Source: Limibacter armeniacum | Lineage (GTDB): Bacteria > Bacteroidota > Bacteroidia > Cytophagales > Flammeovirgaceae | Direction of reading: 5' to 3' | Length of the DNA: 64,000 nucleotides | NCBI RefSeq assembly: GCF_036880985.1 | Contig: NZ_JBAJNO010000003.1 | Location: 248,001 to 312,000, forward strand | In this document: piece after piece, positions 1 to 9,329 of the stretch | Position numbering within the stretch: position 1 is the stretch's first letter | Layout of the letters: every line of letters begins with the position of its first letter | Program-made: the position numbers and the translations under genes | The notes under the pieces: generated by a model | Seen by the model: the letters and a program-made list of their open reading frames with translations, nothing else | Told to the model about the DNA's origin: nothing | The model's database searches: none

Positions 1-29
1 AGAGGAACAATTACCTAGAAATAGCACCT

Positions 30-1274
30 ATGGATAAAGTAAGGATAGGGATCATCGGAGTAGGCTACAGAGGGATGATTCATTTGCAGAACCTGTTGCA
101 ACGTGATGATGTAATTATTAGGGCAATCAGTGATCCTAACATTGATAACCTGGCAAAAGCCCTAAGTTTTATAGAGACCCGTGGAGAGAAGAAACCTAAT
201 TTGTATTCTGAGCTTAACGGATATAAGCACCTGTTAGATAAGGAAAAGTTGGATGGGGTTATAGTCTCTGTACCTTGGCATCTTTACTATCCAATCTGTA
301 AATATGCGCTGGAAAAAGGCATTTATGTAGGTGTTGAAGCTGCTAGCGCTCAAACGATGGAAGAGTTGTACGATCTGCTTGAAACAGCTCAACGGTTTGG
401 AGGAAAGTGTATGTTGCTGGAAAACGCTTGTTACCACCGTGATGTAATGGCAGTGATGAATATGATAAAGGATGGACTTTTCGGAGAACTAGTGCACTGT
501 AGGGGAGGGTATGAGCATGATTTGCGTTCAATAAAGTTTTCTCCTGAAATGGAATTTGGAGCTGGTACACAATCGGAAGCAGCATGGAGAACAGAACATT
601 CAGTCCGTCGTAATGGAGACCTGTATCCAACACATGGAGTAGGACCTATTGCTCAGTTACTTGATATCAATAGGGGGAATAGGTTTATATCCCTTTCTTC
701 CTATTCCACTAAATCAGTAGGGCTGAATCGTTATGTAGCCAAGCATCAAGGTGGTCAGCATGAGAACGCAAAGCGGAAGTTCAGACTTGGTGATGTTGTG
801 ACAACAACCCTGACCACAGCCAAAGGGGAAACGGTAGTGCTTACGCATAACACCAATGTAGCCAGACCATACTCTTTAGGATTCAGAGTGCAGGGAACGG
901 ATGGAATTTGGATTCAGGAAAATGGCAATCACCTTTACCTAGAGCATTTTGGGGAAGACAATATATGGCATGCAGACAGTAAGCAGCTATTGGAGCAATT
1001 TGACCATAATTTATGGCAACGATTTGGGCTTGCAGCAGCCAAAACAGTCAGGCATGAGATGGACTATTTTGTGTTGAAGGAATTTGTGGAAGCTATTCAG
1101 GAGGAGCGGGAACCTAGGTTTGATATTTATGATATGGTGACTTGGCTGTCGATAACACCTCTTTCTGAGCGGTCAATCGAGCAAGATAATGCAAAAGTGG
1201 CTTTTCCTGATTTTACAGAAGGGAAATGGCAGGAACGAATTAGCTTTTATAAAGAACCAAGCCTGACTTATTAA
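30..1274 (+). CDS. GH109-like Gfo/Idh/MocA family enzyme
   Basis: This 414-residue protein has an N-terminal Rossmann fold with the dinucleotide motif GVGYRG at about residues 10-15. The middle of the protein carries blocks typical of the GH109 branch of the Gfo/Idh/MocA family (ENACYHRDVM, GGYEHDLR, RNGDLYPTHGVGP). GH109 enzymes cleave alpha-N-acetylgalactosaminides, or act on related sugars, by an NAD-dependent redox-elimination mechanism. No signal peptide or Tat motif is visible, so this copy looks cytoplasmic, unlike several known GH109 proteins. It may be the last gene of an operon that begins left of the window, and it faces the SusD gene across a shared terminator. The family call is firm. 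The substrate is not known, and a plain sugar dehydrogenase remains possible. Confidence 0.8.
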   Translation: MDKVRIGIIGVGYRGMIHLQNLLQRDDVIIRAISDPNIDNLAKALSFIETRGEKKPNLYSELNGYKHLLDKEKLDGVIVSVPWHLYYPICKYALEKGIYVGVEAASAQTMEELYDLLETAQRFGGKCMLLENACYHRDVMAVMNMIKDGLFGELVHCRGGYEHDLRSIKFSPEMEFGAGTQSEAAWRTEHSVRRNGDLYPTHGVGPIAQLLDINRGNRFISLSSYSTKSVGLNRYVAKHQGGQHENAKRKFRLGDVVTTTLTTAKGETVVLTHNTNVARPYSLGFRVQGTDGIWIQENGNHLYLEHFGEDNIWHADSKQLLEQFDHNLWQRFGLAAAKTVRHEMDYFVLKEFVEAIQEEREPRFDIYDMVTWLSITPLSERSIEQDNAKVAFPDFTEGKWQERISFYKEPSLTY

Positions 1275-1281
1275 AAAAACA

Positions 1282-1315
1282 AGGGGTGACTTTACTAAGT
1301 CACCCCTGTTTATTC
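1282..1315. terminator. Bidirectional intrinsic terminator
   Basis: A perfect 11-bp stem (1282-1292 with 1297-1307) and a 4-base loop lies between the convergent GH109-like and SusD genes. An A-run precedes it and T-rich sequence follows it, so it can serve both strands. Confidence 0.8.
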
Positions 1316-1329
1316 TGGTCATTTCACAA

Positions 1330-2973
1330 TTATGGATTCTGCTCCAAGTTACCTTGGATAAGTCTTTGTGATTCAGGAATATAATCTACTACTCTAGGGT
1401 GTGTGGCTGGTACTTCATACAGAGGTTCAGCACCAGTCAGGTGAGTACCAGGATAGTTTCGATCCAGTGTCAGCCCATTTCTGAATATATCAAACTTACG
1501 GTGGCCTTCCCAAGCTAGTTCGAGTCTTCTCTCTTCTAGTACTACATCCACTACACTTTTGCCTGTTGGTAAGTTACCTTCACTGTAGAGGCCTTCAGTT
1601 GGAATCCCTGCTCTTTCCCTGATCATATTGATATCAGCAAGTGCTTCAGTATCATTGCCTAGGTGTGCATTTGCCTCAGCTTTGTTGAGGTATACTTCTG
1701 CCAATCGTGAAATCACAGGTGACCATAGGTGTGCTTGTTCATCTTGTCCTGAGCATTTCAGGATATAGAATTTAGGATAACCATTTCGGTCTGTCATTGC
1801 TTCCTGAATAAATGCTGAATATGATTTGCCACCTTCTTCCAAAAAGTACTCAGTATTTCCATACTCATTAGTGCTTTTTGTCAGGTAAGTAGTTGTTCCA
1901 GCATTATCATAGAAGTAATTGTCAGTATCCTCGTCATAAGAGATCACCTTGTGAGCATAATTGGTGTTATCATCGACATATAGAGCCCACATTTCACCTG
2001 ACCCGTTTTCTACAGGGTCTATGAAATTGTTACGCTGGTCTTCAGGGTATTGTCTTACCAGCCTCAGGAATGAAGATGATGCATACATTTCACCCCAACC
2101 AGACCCTTGGAAGTTTGCATACATTGAGCCAATGGTATACCATCCATTTGATTCATAATCAATGTCAGCTAAGTGTTTGATTGTGAATATTGTCTCATTG
2201 TTATTATCAGGATTGATTCTGGGATAAACTCCGATATCATTGGTAGATACGAGGCTATATTTTCCTGAGTCAATTACCTTATTGGCATGTTCAATTGCCT
2301 TGTCATATTCTCTCATATACAAGTAAACTCTTGAGAGTAGGGCATTTGCAGCTTCTTTTGAGGCATAGGCATTGGCTTTATCTTCAGTCATCAAAGAAGC
2401 AGCCTTGGTCAAGTCATCCACTATTTGGTTGTAGACCTCACCAACCGTTGCTCTCGGAGGGAAGTTAAGGTAATCGTTGTCAAGCTTCAAAGGTACAGAA
2501 AGGTTACTTTCTCCCTGATAGTATGGTCTGCCAAATACATTGGTCAGGTAGAAGTAGATCATAGCTCTTAGGTAATAGTTTTCACCCAAGTATTGGTCAA
2601 ATTTGGGACTTTCTCCTTCGGTTACACCTGTAATGATCTTATTTGTACCACCAATAATCTGATAGGAAGCATTCCAAAAGTTGTTTGTTCGGTAGTTGGT
2701 TGGAATGTGCTGATAGTTATAAGAATAGAATAGGTTGTCAGTTGTAGTACCGCTAAGCGCTACATCATCACTACCATATTCAATTACCCTGTACCAGTTG
2801 TCAGTCCAACTTTTGAGTTTGGCATAATTACCGAAAGTTGCAACTTCCACACCATCAGGAGAGCCTTGAATGGTGTCGGCAGTCTGTGCTTCATAAGGTT
2901 CTTTATTAATATCGCAGCCTATGATAGAGACAGCTGCTGCACAAAGCATCGCGTATCTTAATATTTTTTTCAT
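1330..2973 (-). CDS. RagB/SusD family glycan-binding lipoprotein
   Basis: This is a 547-residue outer-membrane lipoprotein with signal peptide and lipobox ending in Cys20 (SIIGC). The TPR-rich N-terminal half and the C-terminal segment with LEERRLELAWEGHRKFDIFRNG are hallmarks of SusD proteins. These bind oligosaccharides at the cell surface and form the lid of the SusC transporter. It lies 19 bp downstream of the SusC gene on the same strand, so the two are one transcription unit. No glycan enzyme lies next to the pair except the convergent GH109-like gene, so the substrate cannot be read from context. Confidence 0.93.
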   Translation of the reverse strand: MKKILRYAMLCAAAVSIIGCDINKEPYEAQTADTIQGSPDGVEVATFGNYAKLKSWTDNWYRVIEYGSDDVALSGTTTDNLFYSYNYQHIPTNYRTNNFWNASYQIIGGTNKIITGVTEGESPKFDQYLGENYYLRAMIYFYLTNVFGRPYYQGESNLSVPLKLDNDYLNFPPRATVGEVYNQIVDDLTKAASLMTEDKANAYASKEAANALLSRVYLYMREYDKAIEHANKVIDSGKYSLVSTNDIGVYPRINPDNNNETIFTIKHLADIDYESNGWYTIGSMYANFQGSGWGEMYASSSFLRLVRQYPEDQRNNFIDPVENGSGEMWALYVDDNTNYAHKVISYDEDTDNYFYDNAGTTTYLTKSTNEYGNTEYFLEEGGKSYSAFIQEAMTDRNGYPKFYILKCSGQDEQAHLWSPVISRLAEVYLNKAEANAHLGNDTEALADINMIRERAGIPTEGLYSEGNLPTGKSVVDVVLEERRLELAWEGHRKFDIFRNGLTLDRNYPGTHLTGAEPLYEVPATHPRVVDYIPESQRLIQGNLEQNP

Positions 2974-2992
2974 CTGTCTGTTTCTTTAGGGT

Positions 2993-5914
2993 TTAGAATG
3001 AGATATTAGCACCTATCATGACTTTTCTTGGTAGTGGGTATAAAGAACTACCATCGCCATAGATTGCAGCCTCTGGGTCAACGCCTGAGAATGGAGTGGA
3101 AGTAAATACATTGTCAATTGATAGGTAAACATTGGCACTGCTCATAAATGCTTTATTGACTAAAGTAGCCGGCAGGTTATAACCTAGTGTAATGTTTCTT
3201 AGCCTTAGGAAATCAGCTTCCTCAAGGTACCTTGAAGAGGTCTTGTGTGCGTTTTTATTACCACCGATATAAGCAGCAGGGTGCGTAGCCACATCTCCTG
3301 GCTTTTCCCAACGGCTCCAGCCATCAGCCAGTACCATTTGGTTGTAAGTACTATAAGCACCATCACTGTCAAAAGTTTCTCTTGCAGCATTGTAGGCCAT
3401 TGCACCCACAGAGTAGTTGAAATTAAGAGAGGTATAGAAACCTTTATATGAGAAGTATGTTCCAAATCCACCATAGAAGTCTGGTGTACTTACTCCAACA
3501 TCCTGTAATGTCGCTTGTGCATAGTTTTCTGTAGTGCTTACTTCACCCGTTTCCTCATCAACAACTTCCCAAAGTGGTGCACCGTTATCAGGATTTACAC
3601 CTAACCATTTTCTCATATACCAAGTATCGATATTGCTACCTTCCTTGATGATTTTGTTACCGCCGAGTTGTTCGTCACCATTATACAGTGAAGTGATTTC
3701 ATTGCGGTTACGAGTCCAGTTAGCATTCAAACTCCACTCTATATCTGCTCTTTTCAGGATGTCTACGGTTGTAGACAGCTCTATACCTTTGTTTCTTACT
3801 GCGCCAATGTTGTCATAGTACCCACTAAAGCCTGAAACAGCAGGAAGTGGTACATAGCTTAATAGCTCTGAAGTATTCTTATCATATACTTCGAAGTTTA
3901 TATTCAAGATGTCGAATACATAGGCTTCCAAACCAAAGTTTGTTTCAAAAGTTCTTTCCCATGTCAGGTCATCATTACCCAATGAAGATGGAAATGCTGA
4001 AGGGGAGCCATTGTATTGATCACTAAGAGAGTAAAGCTCATACTGTGGGTATAGAGAACTTGGAGTGTTACCTATGCCACCATAGCTGGCTTTAAGTCTT
4101 AAGCTATTGATATGTTTTACATTGAAGAATTCTTCATTGTGGATATTCCATGCACCACTGATGGCATAGAAATTACCATACTTGTTGTTGTCTCCAAACC
4201 TTGAGGCACCGTCTCTTCTGAATGAGAACTGAAGTGAGTACCTGTTGTCATATGAATAGTTTGCATTGAACAGGTATGATTGAAAAGCGTAATCGTTGGC
4301 TGTACCACCAATACTTACAGGTTGGGAAGTGGTATTCAGTACAGTTGTACCAGGTACCATGCCTTTTCCTGTAGCACTCATATCACGGTATTTGTAATCG
4401 TTGTATTCATAAGCTACTAGAGCGTTGATAAAGTGATCTCCAATAGATTTTTTATAAGAAAGCATTTGGTTGGTAAAACGGGTAACACGATCTGACCTGC
4501 TGTTGTAAAGACGTCCTTGGTCACCTTGTCCTGAGATGGATCTAGGATCAGTATAGGAAGTATAGACAGAAGTATAGTAAGACAGGTTGTTGGTAGAGAT
4601 AAACTTCAGTCCATCTGTCAGTTCCATTTCAAAATCAAAGTTACCGATCAGGTTCACGATTTCATTCTCACCGTAATTCCACTGTAGGTCATACAGGTAG
4701 TTGCTGTTGTCACGGCCATACCATTGTACTTCCTGTGCGTTGACAGGGTTACCTTCTTCGTCATAAGGATTGTCCCAAGGCATATTTCTGTACAAAGCAT
4801 ACAGGCTATGTTGTCTACTGTCTGTGTTGATGTATGAGGTCGCAATCTTTGGCTTAATAGTTAACCAGTCTGTAACATCATAATCAAGGTTAAATCTACC
4901 ATTGAAACGGTCATACACATATCCTTTTACAGAGCCTTCTTCATTGTAATAGTTGGCAGTCAAATATGTGCGGACCTTCTCGCTACCACCATTAAAAGTA
5001 AGGGCATAGTCTTGTACTACACCTTGTTGTGTGCCTATATCAAACCAATCTGTATCAGTATTTTTCAGCTCTTCATTGTACCAGCTTGGAATTTTGTCTG
5101 GGTTTTGGAAGCTTTGGTAGTAGTCATACAGCTGGCTAGAGTTCATCAGCTCAAAATTGCCTCTGTTCAGTTGAGAAACACCATAGCGTGCAGTGAAATT
5201 GATCTGCTTGCCACCATTACCAGACTTTGTAGTAACTACAACTACTCCATTGGCAGCCCTAGAACCGTAAAGTGCAGCAGAAGCGGCATCTTTTAGTACA
5301 GAGATACTCTCGATTTCTTGTGGTGCTATATAAGGTGTACCGTGCATAATTACACCGTCAACTACCCAAAGTGGATCTTGTCCTGAGTTAATTGAAGAGC
5401 GACCACGAATCCTGATAACCGGAGAGGCTCCCGGACTACCCGAGCTTTGAGAAATATTTACACCAGCAATCTTACCCTGAAGCATATTAGCAACTGTAGG
5501 AGTTGTTACGTCTGTCAGCTTTTCAGATGTTACTTGTGCTACTGATCCTGTTATGTTTTCTCTTTTTTGCTCGCCGTAACCAACCACGACTACTTCATCT
5601 AGTGCTTCTGTATCCTGCTCTAGTGAAATATTAAAGCTGGTTTGTTCGCCTACAGTTATTTTCTTTTGCACATAACCAATAGAGCTAATCGTAATCAGGT
5701 CACCTTTTGCCGCATTGAGAGCAAATTTACCTTCAAAGTTTGTGACCGTTCCTTGCCCTGTTTTTTCAATTAAAATGTTTACACCTGGGATAGGTTCGTT
5801 TGTTGTAGCGTCTGAGATTTGCCCCCTGATGATTTGTTTATCCTGAGCAAATGCAGGAAAACAAAGCAAAGCCGTCAATAGGAGCAGAGACATGCTTTTT
5901 TTTAGTAGTAACAT
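2993..5914 (-). CDS. SusC/RagA family TonB-dependent transporter
   Basis: This 973-residue outer-membrane transporter has a signal peptide ending near AFAQ (about residue 23). A carboxypeptidase-regulatory-like beta-sandwich follows (about 27-105), then the EVVVVGYG segment, a TonB plug (about 115-230) with the SusC-type block DAASAALYGSRAANGVVVVTTK, and a C-terminal beta-barrel. Energised by TonB, it would import oligomers bound by the downstream SusD protein. It is the first gene of its operon. It is divergent from a small gene at 6250, with a 335-bp AT-rich region between them. The family is certain; the substrate is unknown. Confidence 0.95.
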   Translation of the reverse strand: MLLLKKSMSLLLLTALLCFPAFAQDKQIIRGQISDATTNEPIPGVNILIEKTGQGTVTNFEGKFALNAAKGDLITISSIGYVQKKITVGEQTSFNISLEQDTEALDEVVVVGYGEQKRENITGSVAQVTSEKLTDVTTPTVANMLQGKIAGVNISQSSGSPGASPVIRIRGRSSINSGQDPLWVVDGVIMHGTPYIAPQEIESISVLKDAASAALYGSRAANGVVVVTTKSGNGGKQINFTARYGVSQLNRGNFELMNSSQLYDYYQSFQNPDKIPSWYNEELKNTDTDWFDIGTQQGVVQDYALTFNGGSEKVRTYLTANYYNEEGSVKGYVYDRFNGRFNLDYDVTDWLTIKPKIATSYINTDSRQHSLYALYRNMPWDNPYDEEGNPVNAQEVQWYGRDNSNYLYDLQWNYGENEIVNLIGNFDFEMELTDGLKFISTNNLSYYTSVYTSYTDPRSISGQGDQGRLYNSRSDRVTRFTNQMLSYKKSIGDHFINALVAYEYNDYKYRDMSATGKGMVPGTTVLNTTSQPVSIGGTANDYAFQSYLFNANYSYDNRYSLQFSFRRDGASRFGDNNKYGNFYAISGAWNIHNEEFFNVKHINSLRLKASYGGIGNTPSSLYPQYELYSLSDQYNGSPSAFPSSLGNDDLTWERTFETNFGLEAYVFDILNINFEVYDKNTSELLSYVPLPAVSGFSGYYDNIGAVRNKGIELSTTVDILKRADIEWSLNANWTRNRNEITSLYNGDEQLGGNKIIKEGSNIDTWYMRKWLGVNPDNGAPLWEVVDEETGEVSTTENYAQATLQDVGVSTPDFYGGFGTYFSYKGFYTSLNFNYSVGAMAYNAARETFDSDGAYSTYNQMVLADGWSRWEKPGDVATHPAAYIGGNKNAHKTSSRYLEEADFLRLRNITLGYNLPATLVNKAFMSSANVYLSIDNVFTSTPFSGVDPEAAIYGDGSSLYPLPRKVMIGANISF

Positions 5915-6249
5915 ATTTGTTATCAGTTAATGGTAATTACTAATAAATAAATGTGATTAAATAAGCATTTATAAATAATAAAAATTATAAAATAAGAAAA
6001 GCCATATCTAGCTCTGAATAATTTTGATCACCATTGCATATTAGGAATTATGTTAGTTAAGGAAACAGTAGTAGCATATATGATGATGCTTTAAATATAT
6101 AAATAATATTATTATTAAATAATTATTAAATAATAAAAATGAATAAATACCTCAAAGCACTTCTGATCGCTCTAAAAAGTGCATAGCGTGGAACCTATGG
6201 AACAAAGTAACCGACCTCCGGTTTCAGAATAATTTTTTAATATGGCTTT
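5915..6249. promoter_or_regulatory. Divergent AT-rich intergenic region
   Basis: The region holds the start regions of the minus-strand susC and the plus-strand small gene at 6250. Around 6095-6150 it is nearly pure A/T with repeated ATTATTAAATAA-like words. No clear operator or consensus promoter was recognised. Confidence 0.4.
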
Positions 6250-6486
6250 ATGGTAGATCAGGTTTCTCTTTTCAATCGCTTGGCTTACGCCAAAAAAATA
6301 GAACTGCTGCACAAGCAGGGAACGTTACTGGCGACATTGCCTTGGGTATGCCGCAGCTATGAGCTATATATGCTTAACAACATGTATGTGGAAGTTGTGA
6401 ACTCAAACGGGAGAGTGGCTGATATTCGGATAGTGGAAGATACGAGTCGGTTGGAAGACTATGTACCTGCCGGTTGGCAAGGATAA
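6250..6486 (+). CDS. Small conserved-looking protein of unknown function
   Basis: This 78-residue soluble protein has no signal peptide or membrane segment. It is credible as a gene because it stands alone on its strand, starts with ATG, and is followed 21 bp later by a strong intrinsic terminator. The central part (ESYELYMLNN-like, then YVEVVNSNGRV) recalls short Bacteroidota proteins of about 70-80 residues with a YVEV core, but no function is known to me. It is divergent from the SusC gene and may be unrelated to it. Confidence 0.6.
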   Translation: MVDQVSLFNRLAYAKKIELLHKQGTLLATLPWVCRSYELYMLNNMYVEVVNSNGRVADIRIVEDTSRLEDYVPAGWQG

Positions 6487-6507
6487 TCACAACCTAAAGC
6501 ATTGGTG

Positions 6508-6534
6508 GCCCATCCTGTAAGGATGGGCTTTTTT
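6508..6534 (+). terminator. Intrinsic terminator
   Basis: A perfect 9-bp stem (GCCCATCCT with AGGATGGGC), a 3-base loop and a run of six T close the small gene at 6250. Confidence 0.88.
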
Positions 6535-6755
6535 ATTGTAAAAGGGATAGTTTCTAACAGAATAAGGAAAAAATAGCGCTTTTTAGTTTGTTAATCTTCC
6601 TAACTATCCTTAATGATATTGATTATTTGTTATTATGATTCAATATTGCTATTGTCTGATTTGCAATCTGTTATGACAGGTTATTGTAATCCTGTAGCTT
6701 CAATTTACCCAACACTTGAAAGATTTTTTACTTTTAACTGATAAAACTACCAGCT

Positions 6756-7967
6756 ATGCTACGGCCCTACCTTATTAGAGCAGTTGCTCTATTCATTTCA
6801 ATCTTATCCGTTGCTGCCTGTGAAGATGATACTGCCGATACAACCCCTGATGAAGTTGTAAAGGAAGATTCATTGAAAAATGATACGACAGTTGTGGACA
6901 CAGTTATCGTGGATACCACTGTGATAGATACTACTGATATAGATACTGTAATCGTAGACACCACTGTGGTGGATACGGTTATTGTGGATACAGTAGTTAC
7001 TGACACAGTTACTAATGAAGACACCACAGTCGTGGTGAACCCATACCCTGGAAATACCAATAAATGGACCACCATTCAGGCTGCTGACGGCTCTCAACCT
7101 GTCGAAAGACACGAAGCAGCTTTTATTGAAGTCAAAAACAAGTTTTATCTCCTTGGAGGAAGAGGGATTCGTCCTGTCAGTATTTTTGACCCTGCGACAC
7201 AGAAATGGTCGGAAGGAGCCAAACCGCCTAAGGAATTGCACCATTTCCAACCAATTGTCTGGGATGATAAGGTGTATATTCTGGGAGCATTTACGGGAGG
7301 ATTTCCAAGGGAGACTCCTACAGCAAACATTTATATTTATGACCCTGCTGTGGATACATGGAGTGTTGGTGCTGAGGTTCCTGCCAATAGGAGGAGAGGT
7401 AGTGCAGGGGTAGTGGTTTATGACAACAAGTTTTATGTAGCTTGTGGTGTAGTGAATGGTCATACGGATGGACATCAAAAATGGTTTGATGTTTATGATC
7501 CGGCGACGAACTCATGGTCAGTATTGCCGGATGCACCTCGAGAAAGGGATCATTTCCAAGCGGTTGTCGCAGACCATAAGCTTTACCTTGCAGCAGGACG
7601 GTTATCAAAGGTTGATAACAATGTATTTGCAAATACAATTGGGGAAGTGGATGTGTATGATTTTAAGTCAGGCCAATGGACGACGCTAGCAGACCCGATC
7701 CCTACCCAGCGAGCAGGAACAGCGGCTACACTATATAAAGGTGAAGTTATTATTGCCGGAGGAGAGTCTGATAAGCAAAATCCTGCACATAGTGAAGTGG
7801 AAGCATTAAATCCGGATTCGCATCAATGGCATGCTATGCCACCACTTGTGGAAGGTAGGCATGGATCAGGTCTTATTGTATGGAAAGGGATGATATTTAT
7901 AGCTTCTGGCTGTGGTATTCGAGGAGGAAAACCTGAGTTGAAAACGATGGAGTATTACTCTGAATAG
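6756..7967 (+). CDS. Kelch-repeat lipoprotein with Asp/Thr-rich stalk
   Basis: This 403-residue lipoprotein has its lipobox at Cys22 (SVAAC). Residues 43-93 are a low-complexity stalk built from DT/VDTV units. Residues from about 105 to the end contain five to six kelch repeats, each with a glycine pair and a YDPA..W-type strand (FDPATQKWS, YDPAVDTWS, YDPATNSWS), which should form a beta-propeller. Kelch propellers bind proteins or carbohydrates, or form oxidase folds; no catalytic residues are obvious here. The gene has its own terminator downstream and appears monocistronic. A sialate-mutarotase-like role is possible but unsupported. Confidence 0.8.
   Translation: MLRPYLIRAVALFISILSVAACEDDTADTTPDEVVKEDSLKNDTTVVDTVIVDTTVIDTTDIDTVIVDTTVVDTVIVDTVVTDTVTNEDTTVVVNPYPGNTNKWTTIQAADGSQPVERHEAAFIEVKNKFYLLGGRGIRPVSIFDPATQKWSEGAKPPKELHHFQPIVWDDKVYILGAFTGGFPRETPTANIYIYDPAVDTWSVGAEVPANRRRGSAGVVVYDNKFYVACGVVNGHTDGHQKWFDVYDPATNSWSVLPDAPRERDHFQAVVADHKLYLAAGRLSKVDNNVFANTIGEVDVYDFKSGQWTTLADPIPTQRAGTAATLYKGEVIIAGGESDKQNPAHSEVEALNPDSHQWHAMPPLVEGRHGSGLIVWKGMIFIASGCGIRGGKPELKTMEYYSE
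6882..7034 (+). repeat. Coding low-complexity repeat (Asp/Thr/Val stalk)
   Basis: About 150 bp of degenerate 9-18-bp units encode DTTVVDTVIVDT-type repeats in the kelch lipoprotein. The periodicity also opens spurious reading frames on the opposite strand. Confidence 0.75.
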
Positions 7968-7990
7968 ATAGGTTTCTTTACTGAAAGTAC

Positions 7991-8026
7991 AAAGCGCCGC
8001 TTCTGATATAGAAGTGGCGCTTTTTT
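7991..8026. terminator. Bidirectional intrinsic terminator
   Basis: Stem AAAGCGCCGCTTC pairs with GAAGTGGCGCTTT (one G-U), with loop TGATATA and a T-run on the plus side. It lies between the convergent kelch and recombinase genes. Confidence 0.85.
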
Positions 8027-8030
8027 ATAT

Positions 8031-9239
8031 TTAATCACCTGAAGTCTTGGTATCTTCTGGTTTGACTCTTGGATCTCCTTTCAGGTAATTCTCTTCCACA
8101 GCCTTACTGATATATACCATGGTTGATTCAATTCGGCGGTGTCTTGCATGTCGCTGAACATATTCCAATGGATAGCCTTTGTTAATTAGCAGCTGTAAAG
8201 CTGTATGGCGTAGTGAATGTGGAGAAACCCTTTTGTCTTTGTGGATTCCTGTCTCTGCCAATACCTGCTTGAAAATCTTGAAAGCCTTGCTCTTGCCTGT
8301 AGTAGGGAACAGTTCAGGGCCTGAAAGCGGAACTTCACTGATATATTCTTTGAAGTATGCAGCCGAAGTTTCACTAAAGTTGACAGCCTGCTTGTTGTGT
8401 GTACCTTTACCTTTTACATATATAACCCTTCTGAGGTGGTTGACATCACTGACCAGCATACCACAAGCTTCCGATATACGAAGTGCCTCATAAGCCATCA
8501 GGCTGAATAGTAATTTCGTTTCTGAATCAGGACAGCAGTCAAGGAAGAAATCACGCTCCTCATCGGTAAAGGCATCCTTATAATACTGATTGGCATCTTC
8601 CCTGAAAGACTTAAGCATGGTAATGTCACGCAGCATGTGGATGTCTCCATCAGAAAACTTGTACTGGAAACTGGCCTGAAGGCTATCCCTGCGTTCAAGA
8701 ATCCATTTAGCTAGTGACTTGAAAATGGAGATATAACGGTTTTTGGTAAATACGCCGTCTATGCTTTCCGTGTATTGGATAATGGATTCAGGAGCCAGAA
8801 AGGGCTTACCTGTATCAGAACACCACCTTGCATAGTTATTCAAGGCATAGGTGTAGTTTCTCCTTGTTGGAATGTGTGCAATACTGCTTGTAAACTTCAG
8901 GATAAGTGGTGTTTCAGAAGCAGGACCTTTTTCCAGATCATAAATAAACTCACGGTATCCCATGTTTTCGCAGTAAAGAATAAACTTCCTCAGGATGGAT
9001 TTCATGGATTTTTTCAGCTGTTGGGCACTCGCATAGATATTGAAGCTCACTTCATCCACACCCTGTTTATTCTCATGGCAATGGCGAAGGAACATATGGG
9101 CTACCCGCAAATAATTCTCATAGCGACCATTTCCTGTGGAAAGAAACTTTTTGTATTCTTCCAACAGACGAGATGCCTTTATCCGTGTTGAACCTGTAGA
9201 GAGCTGCTGATTATTCTGTACCGTTAGCATAATTAACAA
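8031..9239 (-). CDS. Tyrosine-type site-specific recombinase
   Basis: This 402-residue protein is a DNA strand-exchange enzyme of the phage-integrase/Xer superfamily. The C-terminal catalytic domain shows the full residue set: Arg254 (ALRISEACG), Lys278 (VKGKGTHNK), His341 and Arg344 (HSLRHTA), His367 and the nucleophile Tyr376 (MVYI). The N-terminal half (about 20-200) would hold the SAM-like core-binding domains. A second in-frame ATG lies at codon 4, so the start is uncertain by three residues. No phage, conjugation or tRNA attachment-site context surrounds it, and it is 27 kb from the cassette-like region. It may be an orphan Xer-like or invertase-type enzyme rather than an island integrase. 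Confidence 0.88.
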   Translation of the reverse strand: MLIMLTVQNNQQLSTGSTRIKASRLLEEYKKFLSTGNGRYENYLRVAHMFLRHCHENKQGVDEVSFNIYASAQQLKKSMKSILRKFILYCENMGYREFIYDLEKGPASETPLILKFTSSIAHIPTRRNYTYALNNYARWCSDTGKPFLAPESIIQYTESIDGVFTKNRYISIFKSLAKWILERRDSLQASFQYKFSDGDIHMLRDITMLKSFREDANQYYKDAFTDEERDFFLDCCPDSETKLLFSLMAYEALRISEACGMLVSDVNHLRRVIYVKGKGTHNKQAVNFSETSAAYFKEYISEVPLSGPELFPTTGKSKAFKIFKQVLAETGIHKDKRVSPHSLRHTALQLLINKGYPLEYVQRHARHRRIESTMVYISKAVEENYLKGDPRVKPEDTKTSGD

Positions 9240-9329
9240 TCAAGGAAAAAATATTACCAATTGAATACGAAAGAACAAAAAGAAGTCAATACTCACAAAT
9301 AAAATTGGAGTACTTTGGGCTACAATTTA

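Noticed and set aside
6870-7478. Minus-strand reading frames opposite the kelch gene
   Set aside because: They are created by the Asp/Thr repeat and codon periodicity of the real gene and lack starts, signals or family features.
8031-9239. Tyrosine recombinase as the integrase of the cassette cluster or of a genomic island
   Set aside because: It is 27 kb from the repeats, no attI-like site or tRNA end is nearby, and the IntI-specific insertion could not be recognised by eye.
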